Notes: a model not told the origin generated them from the sequence alone. A DNA stretch of 64,000 bases from an uncultured Bacteroidales bacterium (GCA_902774185.1 CACYHE010000009.1:1-64000), one strand, 5' to 3'; positions 25,801 to 31,834 are shown, counted from the stretch's first letter. Program-made: numbers and translations.

Positions 25801-27092
25801 GTCTCGTCAAAACTTAAATACGCATCGTTATACTTGCTATTATAGTAATAATGACAATTCAAACTCCAAACTCCTGCCGAGACGGTTATTTTGTATGGAT
25901 CATCACTGTCATAGGCTTTTCCCCACCAATCGGTATAAGCTATATCCAAATAATTGTTAGTCGCATTTACAACATCGTGAATCCTCCAGTTGTCAGTAGA
26001 ACCGTCGATTGTATAACACCAATTCGCATTAACGGCAGCAGCGTGATATTTGTTGGAAGAAGTCTCGTTTATTTGCGCACTCGCCATTGTATGAGATGTA
26101 GTGTTATAGTCTGCAGAACTGGATTTTAAGATGTAGTTCTTTGAGCTATAGTTGACAACGATAAGATATTTACTGCCGCTGGTAATAGAACTCGTCTCTT
26201 TCGTATATTCTCCTTGCGCATATACGGCATGTAGCGTTATATTATCAGATGCCGGATGATAAGTATCTCCCGCTTTTCCCACTATAGTTGGCGCAGTTGT
26301 AGTAGATGAACCCACCGCCGCAGTAGCCCATCCATAAAATGCCCATCCTTCTGATGCACAAGCAGCACTCGGACTCGCAGCAGGTAATTCTACTCCTGCT
26401 CCGCCGGATTCTTCCTCCAACGATGCCGTTCCGCATGTTCCTCCCTCTGCATTAAAGGTTACAGTATAAGGATCAGATGATGCGTACCACACGGATAACG
26501 ATGTCATACGAATTTGTACGGTAGTTGAAATATTAACCGAATTGGCATCTCCCGTCCATGTTCCTGTATAGCCATCATACGAATATGTTCCTTTATTAGC
26601 GCTTGCATTGCCGGGACCATATTTGTCAGTTCCACTTGCAGTACAAGTAAACTCAATTTTTGTAATATTTCCTGCTGTACAAGTAAATGAACCTGTTTGA
26701 TTAGCATATATCTGATAATAACTCGCATTATTCATAGTGGTCATTGTACATGACACATTATTTTTTGTCACATATGTAGCACCAGTTTCTGTTCCCGGTG
26801 TAAAATCAACCCGGATATCTCCCCACGCATTACCAACTCCCAATACTGTCAGACATGCCACAAGTATAGCCAAAACAGACTGGTGTGAAGAAGCCAATTG
26901 ACTTTTGGCTTCGAAAGGGAAGGCGTGCGGGGAGCACTGGCCGACCGAGAATGTCTCGCACGATGATTCAGCACTATATGTGCGCAAATCAGACTGGCGA
27001 GACACTATCGAGAGAGAATCGAGTCGAGAGTATGTCCTACTCATTACCTTACCAAAACCTATCAAAGTACTTATTAAGATATTCTTTTTCAT
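16890..27092 (-). CDS. Giant secreted InlB-repeat protein without visible sorting domain (3400 aa)
   Basis: The start MKKNILISTLIG at 27092 is preferred; the 14 upstream in-frame residues are translated heptamer spacer. A hydrophobic signal core (SVLAILVACLTVLGVGNAWG) lies at about residues 72-91, after an abnormal insert of about 55 residues. About eleven InlB/Listeria-Bacteroides units are recognisable by endings such as LYAKW, LHAKW, TAQW and FYAVF. Two related CCTD-ELAY modules and an Ig/PKD-like module (ISLTATPTGGAGTPVTYQW) are also present. It ends FYAVWAKFE with no T9SS C-terminal domain. It is the second gene of the operon, 17 bp of visible spacer after the 640-aa stop. Export is supported; surface anchoring is not. 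Confidence 0.85.
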   Translation of the reverse strand: MKKNILISTLIGFGKVMSRTYSRLDSLSIVSRQSDLRTYSAESSCETFSVGQCSPHAFPFEAKSQLASSHQSVLAILVACLTVLGVGNAWGDIRVDFTPGTETGATYVTKNNVSCTMTTMNNASYYQIYANQTGSFTCTAGNITKIEFTCTASGTDKYGPGNASANKGTYSYDGYTGTWTGDANSVNISTTVQIRMTSLSVWYASSDPYTVTFNAEGGTCGTASLEEESGGAGVELPAASPSAACASEGWAFYGWATAAVGSSTTTAPTIVGKAGDTYHPASDNITLHAVYAQGEYTKETSSITSGSKYLIVVNYSSKNYILKSSSADYNTTSHTMASAQINETSSNKYHAAAVNANWCYTIDGSTDNWRIHDVVNATNNYLDIAYTDWWGKAYDSDDPYKITVSAGVWSLNCHYYYNSKYNDAYLSFDETNKLFQAGDDPYSILLYKAGTINYWSSPSCCDKGVAVSYNSAGSTHISTMTFSAASTATCGGESTREVTVTVTPSSGYFMKSGDRLTWSKTSGTIPADPVYVSGPTDNGNGTWSFVYRFAQNDNGVGKFAASGTTLTNYRTVCCTDPELAYATGSVSKTYGNGTFTNTLTNSNSVTVTYESSDTDVATVAADGTVTIKGAGTTTITASSAAQTVSTVSYCADEASYTLTVDKANITPTLTYSPNSVAAGDNTATPTVGGNPGSGSVTYAITSASPAGCATINTSTGVVTGVEAGSVTVTATVAATDNYNGNTATATVTIVAASLFINGTTVFIQAESSSAWDASACVKTWFNASGAGGAAQATYWLFNATGVDDGKKIYAAVVPANGDLNQVTLQRFASNCSDFYNANGTLTQASSGGSNIFCSNGSGTSNVAWKATALTMSLMSSDNWNSSVATVTDQGSGEWSGTYEYTPTGTSTDYVIATNYNGNLGNTGVNPNATLSGMIVGSTYNVTATFNIMAHTLVMSKEFVKGEVSFDLQGHGDAISKLTNVMAGSKISAPSEPSATGYTFGGWFTDAECTDEWNFATDVVNETMTLYAKWTANVYTITKTFSNVANAGLPASFTYTGSATTALNSSFTVDATNFFLPSSIAVTMGGATLTAGTDYTYNNSTGAFTFSAVITGNIVITAAATAKLKSIAITTQPTTRKYLVGETFSSTGAVVTATMGDGSTKAVTASVTWTPTTALSAGSQTITASYTEGGINQTTTTTVDVYSVTVNKVAASDGSSIDAAGVTATCTTRALAAGVSTTNYTFKNWEFDGSNNDLAITSTTSASTTLTGTPTGNVTIKAVFYKPITVTWKVGNGAATGGTTEVKYGTKVSELPSTPADNALASCGTGANTFMGWTAGDKIETPVQSAPADLFTTVGGATTLKANTTYRAVFVTKSTSGASVGTTMWAETWANTVTSTGNGTPTKEQAKASVNCSTSKGTTMYGSASITYSETGENVYCRNENTGGGTAPELLLTSGNEWTISGIPTSGAATLTLTFKTNKTSLQTLSVDTDDEAEPSITGSITSGTGTYTITTDGASTINLTFGNNSNTRLDDLELEVASQNVTYADYITGCCTDAELAYSPATETKTFGDAAFTKTLTNTHSVAVTYALSNVSPAGCVTINSTTGQVSIAGSGSATVTASSIAQEVNDISYCADEASYTLTVNKANITPTLSYESGTLVIGDDSSNPTIGGNTGSGTVTYSSSDPSVASVNESTGVVTAVAEGTATITATVATTTNYNSATATADFTVTCGAPSSVDISGAYQFYPGETISLTATPTGGAGTPVTYQWKKDGVNIVGATSATYTKNNATVDDAGAYTCTVQYGSNCATTSSAFQLKCMQFYLKTSLGADIDHYALTKVDATHATLSLNLTGGTTYNFRITDGCNDWYGNSDETGITSANCNNWTMPHDADAKVTTGTKTATYTFNFDFTAGVLGDQMKVSVVYPSTNQASGKVIYWDNEVNKWDGSKLWYRIGKSTHNSNTQLSKVAGTANFYSVTTSTYDGFDYWHIANNEGQGTGNIYWTKDNSGSGLAITNAMGFEGAPVTEAATTVTPTTTHTTGTTSDNDNCEFYTYSITTGMKTYTVASSGTNCTVTMEKYNDDAGTSTTALASGGTVMPTQYIKVTVTPTTGYQFSSVVVTNGTTVTAAAAGTPGVYYITGNATVTATCTVKSCTVNFDKNSGTGGDASTTATYGSAMTTVTTPTRTGYTFDGYWDGETDNDGSGTQYYLANGTSARDWDKDVTAAQTLYAKWNAKQYTIELDREGAASGATSVTATFDAGTLAGWSAPSKTGYEFGGYWSGDNGTGTLVISTSGVLQNSVTIEAVNWTDGSGHWVKDGGVTVYAKWTAEQYTITYKDQGNEAYSGNATAGVPTGAPTTHTYGSATALVDGVKDGYRFDGWFTDASCTVSAGSSIGATAKTADFTLYAKWTAVHTVTWHVGNGTWDVGEHNVTVGNTNVVSGSKIDAMPDAPADNTLSACASKFMGWSTHSWGATPKGTGTGEYDDLFTTVGGSPTISGTTHFYAVFAETAGAAVNTVMWSEDWTGATTATEPSDAAKPSAQGSHSGKTVYGGGSVSYVETSNATYARNDNTAGGTAPELMIKQNETWTISGIPTGGAVTLTLSFITNKSSLGTLTVATSEGGKTPTISGSITGSSAPYSGSYTITTDGASTINITFGNTSNTRLDEIDVRVATVTYGNYRTQCDANLVKVTYDADGGSTTCADGSHDKRNDYAVCATEPTRDYYTFAGWLCSADDEVYAANATISAAAIDADFTLTAQWTPVPYSITYELYSGTNSGSNPATYNVTTATITLQDPTKGHDRFEGWFSTYSAGVYSDQVTSIPLGSHGDITLHAKWAERHEIIFDADGATTTIYRADDEDLSASVAEQGSVPSDPSAPTACSSKVFVGWSESTIDGETDTEPGDLMKPAAGTVDEDKHYYAVWATESSSSGPVTVFNDAFQQVTNGDAYDDNKAKADKYTASYVYGTGTAGEARLSSSKNAGSLDIDLSDKTLASSFTITFKLKRYSTETGSVTLSCIDDGSTASFGSSPFSYPTGDDNWHDCSSTVTSVNASTQTVHFASTSGKRVYIKDIVITQTGTIYTYTAYSTSCCATKVTLSQNSPENGTIAFGKTSVGTCGGDKDVSLTITPAAGYQLHSYEVATGSGKVSATADPAISLDNNSSAAQNITLTFAEDANGAYDVTASFSLMTVTSWTWTLNSAAIPDPLNLYVGQNARLDVAYTPAGVDASKKTYTRNKDNTYINWVGGLNANYSTISGRASTGENTTAVSFTHADGPETVVNVKVLPLPLVHFTDLVHGKAFADVVATIEANALSATKTTPTSDDWTTPNANDCESNHLHLVGWIREDWPALVAYLNGTGDAPTTVAITGAGNDGSDHAYYIAAGASIDVQTFDGVTFYAVWAKFE
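26890..27028 (-). repeat. Palindrome-rich insert in the signal-peptide region of the 3400-aa gene
   Basis: Three structures lie in the codons between MKKNILISTLIGFGKV and the hydrophobic core. They are an 8-bp stem gaagccaa/ttggcttc (26890-26912), a compound palindrome of 53 nt with outer arms tgtctcgc/gcgagaca (26952-27004), and an 11-nt tandem pair (27007-27028). Confidence 0.6.
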
Positions 27093-27103
27093 AACCTTTA
27101 ACT

Positions 27104-27138
27104 CTTTCATTCGTTCATTCATTAATTCGTTCATTCGT
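27104..27138. repeat. 7-nt repeat array between 640-aa and 3400-aa genes
   Basis: About five heptamers (ctttcat, tcgttca, ttcatta, attcgtt, cattcgt). Read in frame they would add the non-native MNELMNERMKELKV to the next protein, which argues for the later start. Confidence 0.65.
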
Positions 27139-27142
27139 TATA

Positions 27143-27157
27143 TGAATATCTTATTCA
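27143..27157 (-). other. Stop-codon hairpin shared by two giant genes (copy 2)
   Basis: Same TGAATAAGATATTCA 15-mer as at 16882-16896, containing the TAA of the 640-aa gene. The following gene again has the complementary GAATATCTTA just inside its start. Confidence 0.6.
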
Positions 27158-29073
27158 TCATAATCCGCAAATACGGCGTAGAATGTCTGATTTCCTACAG
27201 CCTTCAAGTCCGGAGAACCCGCAACGTCTGTAAACAAATTCAAACCGGTGTCATTATCCTGACTAACATTTGCCTCTGTTGTCCATCCAACAAACTTATC
27301 TCCGCAGTAGGATGCTGGACTCGGAGGACCGGGCACCGAAGCTACTTTAGTGCTTGTCCCATTATAGGTAAGCGTTTGTGCCTCGTACACATTCGTTGCT
27401 CCGTTCACACTCCATGTAACCGTACAAGTCCATTTGGCATAAAGCGTTATATCGTCTGCGTATTTCCAATTCTTGCTGGCATCGGTGTAAGTACTTCCTC
27501 CTCCGGCACTTGCAATCACATTACCGCTGGCATCTATAATCTGCGTACCACCTCCGTTCTTGGCGGTGTAATAACCGGCAAACGTCCAACCGGTCTTGGT
27601 CGGAGAAGTAATCGCCGGAGTGCCATCTAAATTATTGTCATCATCAAAAGTTACCGCAATAGAGGCCGTTCCTGCCGAAGTGGGCGTCAGGTCTTTATCA
27701 AAATTAATCGTATAGTTATTTGGTGTCCATTTCGCATAGAGCGTCTTATTTTCTCCGCTTACTGTACTTGTACCAAAGTTCCACTGTGTTCCTTGCGTCC
27801 AATCTGCATTGTCATACCAACCGCCGAAGGCGTAACCGGTCACACTCTCCGAATAACTCGGATCAGTTGCCAAATCACCGTTGTTCACATATTGTGTAGT
27901 CGGAGTACTACTTCCATGCCCGTTCAAATTAAATGTCACACTGCGAGGCTGGAATGTAATGGTATCGCTATATACTGTTGCCGGCTTGCCGTTTGTAGCA
28001 AAAGCACGTACGGAATAACGTGTGCCAAGTTCAAACGAACTTTTAGTAAGGTTCGCGCTAAATGACCCCGAACTATAAGCGCCGGAAGTAACGGCTACTT
28101 TTGTCACACCGCTTCCGCCTATCTCTTTCTTTGTGCCGTCTCTTTCGTACCATATAAATCCATAATCCCCACTTGCAACAGAGCAGTTAGTACCTGGTGT
28201 AATACTTGCACATTGTACACCCACCGTGGTCAAATTAAAGGACCCATTTAATGACGCATTTCCGACAGTCGGATCTGCAGAGCATGCGGCAGCCTCTGAA
28301 GTAGTGAACGAAGTACCTTTAATCCAAGCTGATTTGCAACTGTTATTAGAACGCACCCACCAATTATAAGTAGTAGCTGATTCTAATGATGTCAAATCCA
28401 CATATGTGTTAGTGGTATTTGAAACTGTCGGAGTGGTATTTATACCGGGAGCATTATTTGAAGTACTACGATACACATCAAAATGACCAACGCTATGTGA
28501 ATCAGACCAACTCAAATGTGCTGTAGAGGAGCCAATAGTTCCGTTCGTCAGAGAGGTTGGTTCATAGGTGTACGAAATCTGAATCGTGGAGATTTGTAAT
28601 TGCGTATTTGTTATATTCACATTTTGGATCTTCAACGACGATGTGGCGGCAATATTAGTTACGGTATATGAACCACTGCTACGAGAAACAGATGTAGCAG
28701 TTCCTCCGTCCACGGTATATTTAACAGACGGGTTTGTAGCCGTAGCCATTACAAATCCCGTGATAGTTACTCCATCTACAGGAGTGATTGTAATCGAACC
28801 ACCCTTCTGGTTGCTAGAAAAGTACAATCGCAACTGCTTATTATTAGCGTTATACGCAGGGGCACTGCCAGAGTTTGCTGCAGTGGAGAATGACAACAAG
28901 TTTGTGACAGAACCTGAAGTGGCAGTAAAATTGGTATAATTGCTTCCCGAAGCAGCTCCCCATCCTAATGTATAGGTGTTACATGCTCCCCACATCTGTC
29001 CGACGGAGAGGGTGATTAATAAGATGATGGTTGCGAACCATCGAAAGTTGTTCAATAAGTTAAAATGTTTCAT
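27151..29073 (-). CDS. Secreted FN3/InlB-repeat protein, first gene of the giant operon (640 aa)
   Basis: The signal peptide MKHFNLLNNFRWFATIILL... ends near QMWG (about residue 29). An FN3-like module (about 175-260, with SSTAHLSWSDSHSVGHFDVY) is followed by the segment ACSADPTVGNASLNGSF (about 263-280). Three InlB repeats with endings LYAKW and FYAVF come after it. The protein stops at FYAVFADYDE without a T9SS sorting domain. Bases 28237-28292 are a near-identical inverted copy of the 3' end of the truncated gene at 30012. The downstream 3400-aa gene starts 58 bp later. A likely export substrate; function unknown. Confidence 0.85.
   Translation of the reverse strand: MKHFNLLNNFRWFATIILLITLSVGQMWGACNTYTLGWGAASGSNYTNFTATSGSVTNLLSFSTAANSGSAPAYNANNKQLRLYFSSNQKGGSITITPVDGVTITGFVMATATNPSVKYTVDGGTATSVSRSSGSYTVTNIAATSSLKIQNVNITNTQLQISTIQISYTYEPTSLTNGTIGSSTAHLSWSDSHSVGHFDVYRSTSNNAPGINTTPTVSNTTNTYVDLTSLESATTYNWWVRSNNSCKSAWIKGTSFTTSEAAACSADPTVGNASLNGSFNLTTVGVQCASITPGTNCSVASGDYGFIWYERDGTKKEIGGSGVTKVAVTSGAYSSGSFSANLTKSSFELGTRYSVRAFATNGKPATVYSDTITFQPRSVTFNLNGHGSSTPTTQYVNNGDLATDPSYSESVTGYAFGGWYDNADWTQGTQWNFGTSTVSGENKTLYAKWTPNNYTINFDKDLTPTSAGTASIAVTFDDDNNLDGTPAITSPTKTGWTFAGYYTAKNGGGTQIIDASGNVIASAGGGSTYTDASKNWKYADDITLYAKWTCTVTWSVNGATNVYEAQTLTYNGTSTKVASVPGPPSPASYCGDKFVGWTTEANVSQDNDTGLNLFTDVAGSPDLKAVGNQTFYAVFADYDE
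28237..28292 (-). repeat. Inverted repeat, left copy (candidate recombination site)
   Basis: This 56-bp segment matches 30952-31007 in opposite orientation with five mismatches, including an exact 22-bp block (28271-28292) that contains GCATGC and CTGCAG palindromes. Both copies are read in the same codon phase (A-C-S-A-D-P). Confidence 0.7.
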
Positions 29074-29114
29074 TTTATCTATTGCTTATAATGTTATCTA
29101 TGTTATTGGTTAGC

Positions 29115-29130
29115 GGCTCTTGGCTGAGCC
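29115..29130 (-). other. Leader hairpin before the giant operon
   Basis: GGCTC (29115-29119) pairs with GAGCC (29126-29130), between the candidate -7 box and the 640-aa ATG. Confidence 0.35.
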
Positions 29131-29138
29131 CTTAATCT

Positions 29139-29146
29139 CAAAATTA
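29139..29146 (-). promoter_or_regulatory. Candidate -7 box for the giant operon
   Basis: TAATTTTG on the minus strand is a perfect TAnnTTTG, 65 bp before the ATG of the 640-aa gene. The expected -33 position (29167-29170) reads AATC, a poor match, so the assignment is weak. Confidence 0.4.
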
Positions 29147-29191
29147 TATTGATCTTTGACATAATGGATTACCCGCTTGCACTAAGGCTCA

Positions 29192-29219
29192 ATACGATTC
29201 GCGAATACTTCGCTCGTAT
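29192..29219. other. Inverted repeat in the divergent region
   Basis: ATACGA and TCGTAT flank a 10-bp palindrome attcgcgaat (29197-29206). No gene is visible in 29074-29404. Confidence 0.35.
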
Positions 29220-29244
29220 GAATTTTTGCCTTGTGCTACGCGTT

Positions 29245-29281
29245 CCCCACGAAATATCGTTGCACTAGCATTTCGTCGGGG
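29245..29281. other. Long inverted repeat between the giant operon and the TA module
   Basis: CCCCACGAAAT (29245-29255) pairs with ATTTCGTcGGGG (29270-29281), with one bulged base and a 14-nt loop. It lacks a T-run, so it does not look like a simple terminator for the plus strand. Confidence 0.45.
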
Positions 29282-29347
29282 ACCCCATAAGTGCTTTTCG
29301 CCCAAAACAGCCAAAAATGCTTCAAAAACATCTTTTTGTCTCAAAAA

Positions 29348-29379
29348 CTTGCATATATCAGAAAAAAGTTGTACCTTTG
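29348..29379 (+). promoter_or_regulatory. Promoter of the toxin-antitoxin pair
   Basis: CTTG (29348-29351), 20 bp, TACCTTTG (29372-29379), 25 bp before the antitoxin ATG. The -7 box is perfect and the -33 has one mismatch. Confidence 0.8.
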
Positions 29380-29404
29380 CAGCGGTTTTTGAAAATTTAG
29401 ATCT

Positions 29405-29557
29405 ATGTTAGTAACACCTACAAGAGAAAGAGATTTCGTACCGATGTCTCACAATTACGAAAGCGAAGTGTACTACACTCGTGAGGAATTTATGGACGAA
29501 TTGGCTAAGCAACTTGGTCATGTTTATGGTTTGAATGATATCAGGGAGGCGTGCTGA
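29405..29557 (+). CDS. Putative antitoxin of a ParE/RelE-type module (50 aa)
   Basis: ATG at 29405 and TGA at 29555-29557 encode MLVTPTRERDFVPM... ending YGLNDIREAC. The acidic, helical second half (YYTREEFMDELAKQLGHVYG) looks like a toxin-wrapping antitoxin tail. The stop shares its A with the ATG of the downstream toxin (TGATG), a typical coupled arrangement. It has its own promoter. The family is not recognised by name; identity rests on size, overlap and the partner. Confidence 0.72.
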   Translation: MLVTPTRERDFVPMSHNYESEVYYTREEFMDELAKQLGHVYGLNDIREAC

Positions 29558-29859
29558 TGCGTTATACGATTCGATTCAAATCAAAGGCATATTCCGACAT
29601 CGCTCAGTTGAGGGACTTTATTCACAAGAAGTGTGCAGCTCCCTTAATGGCTCTTCGTCAGTTTGAATTATTAGAAGAGCATCTGAATTGGATAGAGCAA
29701 TATGCCGAGTTGCCGGGAATAGACGTAGAACTTTCCATCAAATATGGTCAGATTATGCGCAACGTAACATTTGGGAAAAAAATGGCTATTCTCTATACTG
29801 TTGAGGATAATATAGTGTATATTCATCGAATCATGCCACAAAGTATGATTATTCTATAA
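29557..29859 (+). CDS. RelE/ParE-family toxin (100 aa)
   Basis: The ATG at 29557 overlaps the antitoxin stop. The sequence has the RelE/ParE layout: MRYTIRFKSKAYSDIAQLRDFI (strand and helix), central QYAELPG, then strands IMRNVTFGKKMAILYTVEDN and IVYIHRIMPQSM. The C-terminal hIHRI segment is typical of ParE/RelE-fold proteins, which inhibit gyrase or cleave mRNA depending on subfamily. The sequence does not decide which. A GTG six bases upstream is possible but less likely. The module lies within the 2.7-kb segment bounded by the inverted repeats at 28237 and 30952. Confidence 0.8.
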   Translation: MRYTIRFKSKAYSDIAQLRDFIHKKCAAPLMALRQFELLEEHLNWIEQYAELPGIDVELSIKYGQIMRNVTFGKKMAILYTVEDNIVYIHRIMPQSMIIL

Positions 29860-29880
29860 GACAAATAGTTAATAATCTTT

Positions 29881-29922
29881 CAAGCGGTAATCCAACAAGC
29901 AGCAGGGTTGCCGCTTGTTTTA
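29881..29922 (+). terminator. Terminator of the TA module
   Basis: CAAGCGG (29881-29887) and CCGCTTG (29911-29917), with a further CAAC/GTTG pairing inside, followed by TTTTA. It lies 21 bp after the toxin stop. Confidence 0.7.
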
Positions 29923-30011
29923 TGTCAATATGTCAATGTGCGTTTTGCGGAAAGTCCGCGACTATAGGTTGAATGTAAATAACTAAATCGAAATATTTAA
30001 ACCAAAATAGT

Positions 30012-31067
30012 ATGACAAATTTGTTTACTAATTTATCAAATTGGAAAGTAAAGTACACTTGTGCTTTGCTTATGTTTGTTTGCTTTGGTGTTGGCACCGC
30101 GTGGGGAGCACAACCAATCAACTCCCAAGCTCCGGCAAATGGGAAATCGTTCATTATTGCTCTTTATTACAATGGCAAGTACCATGCTTTACCTGCCAAT
30201 TTAACAAACACTGGTGTGACTCCTGCAGGTTTGGAATGTACTCTTGATGCGAACAACAAAGTGTCGGCTATTAGTACATGTGATACTCCTGATGAGTGCT
30301 TGTGGTATTTCGAAACAGCTACGGGAGGGTATAATATATCTTATGTTGATGCAGAAGATACTAAACGGTATCTTTATAAAAATGGTACGACGGGAAACAA
30401 TTACAATATTTCCGCTAATGCAAATTACAAATCCCAATCCGTATGGGCATTTACATCTGGGACATTACCTAACTTTAGCGTGACAGCATATTCCATGAAA
30501 ACTACAAAAACCGCAGATAGTGGAACTATGAAACATACGGTAATGAAAGCCAAAAACAATACTTCTTTTCAAGTTAATGGAACAACTAACACATATGTTA
30601 TTACTTTGTTAAAACCAGCCCCTAGAATCAACTGCGCTACTTCTAGTTTAACAGGTTTTACCTATGCTGCGGGAAACGGTCCAAGTGATGCGCAATCTTT
30701 TTCTGTTAGTGGATCGCATTTAACTGCGGATATTACCGTTAGTGCACCATCTAACTTTGAAGTCAGTACCTCAAGCGGAAGCGGTTATAGCAGCAGTGTA
30801 ACGCTTACTCAATCATCTGGCTCTGTTGGCGCGACAACAGTTTATATTCGTCTCAAATCCGGACTTTCTACCGGATCGTACACCGGAACCTCCATCACTA
30901 TGACTAGTACAGGAGCCGCAAATAAGACTATTTCTTTGTCAGGTTCTGTCACTGCCGCATGCTCTGCAGATCCATCTGTCGGAAGTGTGTCATTAAACGG
31001 GTCCTTTTTTGGGAACACCTGTTTTATGCCCCTCCGCCCTGATAAATGCGACTCAAATAGTCCATAG
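30012..31067 (+). pseudogene. Truncated T9SS-type secreted protein gene (N-terminal 351 codons)
   Basis: The signal peptide (KYTCALLMFVCFGVGTAWG, ending about residue 33) precedes a module with GKSFIIALYYNGKYHALPANL and a BACON/Ig-like module rich in SGSGYSSSVTL. The segment ACSADPSVGSVSLNGSF then aligns with residues about 263-280 of the 640-aa protein. Homology stops after base 31007, and about 18 unrelated residues (FGNTCFMPLRPDKCDSNSP) lead to a stop. There are no InlB repeats and no sorting domain. It is either a disrupted gene or a silent N-terminal cassette, because recombination at the inverted repeat would join it in frame to the 640-aa gene. No good promoter is seen upstream. Confidence 0.72.
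30952..31007 (+). repeat. Inverted repeat, right copy (candidate recombination site)
   Basis: Pairs with 28237-28292: 51 of 56 bases match, with an exact 22-bp block at 30952-30973. Coding homology ends at its right edge. Confidence 0.7.
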
Positions 31068-31076
31068 TGGCATTTA
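31043..31076. other. Inverted repeat at the truncation junction
   Basis: TAAATGC and GCATTTA (with ACT/AGT inside) frame a 12-nt loop just beyond the break in the truncated gene. The rest of 31068-31228 is AT-rich, with no recognisable gene. Confidence 0.4.
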
Positions 31077-31228
31077 CCTTATTCCATCGTACTTATCACG
31101 TATCCTACACCACCTTATATATACTATGTATATATCCAGTGATTTTGAATTTTGCATTTTTTGCTCTTTTTAGTTATCTACATTATGTCAATGTGCATTT
31201 CGCTTATTTTTTAGTGCCAAGCGCAGCA

Positions 31229-31834
31229 CTATGCTATCTTATTCATCAGTATATATCGTTTTAACGTGTTCGGGCTGCATTTAAGTCTTTTGGCGATTGA
31301 CCTTTGCGATTTGCCTTCCAACATCGCTCTGCGGATATATTCCGATTTGCCGTACAATAGATGTGTCTCAGGACTGCTCTTACTTCCTCGCGGTCTTCCC
31401 ACATGTTTTCCTTCTGCCCTCAACCGCGCCATGGCTTCCCGTGTCCGCTGACTAATCAGGTTCCGCTCTATCTCTGCGCTTAACCCAAAAGCAAACGCCA
31501 ACACCTTGCTCTGTATATCATCCCCTAACCTGTAACCGTCCTTGATGGTCCACACCGCACACTCACGGCGCATACAATAACTCAATATCTCCATGATCAT
31601 GTAGAGATTTCTTCCCAAGCGGCTCAATTCGCTGCAGATAATCAAATCTCCTTTCCCTACATGTTTTATCAAATGTCCTAAACGTCTTTTGGTATAGGCT
31701 TTCGTACCAGACACCGTCTCCTCTATCCAATCTTCAATTACCAAACCCTCTCTCGCGCAAAACTGACGAATCTCATACCGCTGATTTTCCACCGTCTGTT
31801 TATCACTGCTCACGCGAATATACCCATACGTCAT
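31229..31834 (-). CDS. Mpi-like serine DNA invertase/resolvase (201 aa)
   Basis: MTYGYIRVSSDKQTVENQR carries the catalytic serine in YIRVSSDKQ (residue 9 or 10), followed by the resolvase signatures CSELSRLGR, LAFAFGLSAEIERNLISQRT and GRPRGSK. A C-terminal helix-turn-helix (SQRSIAKRLKCSPNTLKRY) follows. Length and sequence fit the Bacteroides Mpi/Pin-type invertases, which invert promoter or coding segments between inverted repeats. The ATG at 31834 is chosen over 31861 because it gives the conserved MxxGYIRVSSDKQ start. It sits immediately beside the truncated secreted-protein gene with the inverted repeat. It has a perfect promoter and a leader hairpin shared with ORF6N. Confidence 0.9.
   Translation of the reverse strand: MTYGYIRVSSDKQTVENQRYEIRQFCAREGLVIEDWIEETVSGTKAYTKRRLGHLIKHVGKGDLIICSELSRLGRNLYMIMEILSYCMRRECAVWTIKDGYRLGDDIQSKVLAFAFGLSAEIERNLISQRTREAMARLRAEGKHVGRPRGSKSSPETHLLYGKSEYIRRAMLEGKSQRSIAKRLKCSPNTLKRYILMNKIA

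Noticed and set aside
30012..31067. Complete functional 351-aa secreted protein
   Set aside because: Homology to the 640-aa protein ends abruptly and no repeats or sorting domain follow, so a truncated gene or silent cassette fits better.
31011..31228. Insertion sequence at the truncation
   Set aside because: No transposase fragment and no matching terminal inverted repeats or target duplication were found in the short AT-rich stretch.
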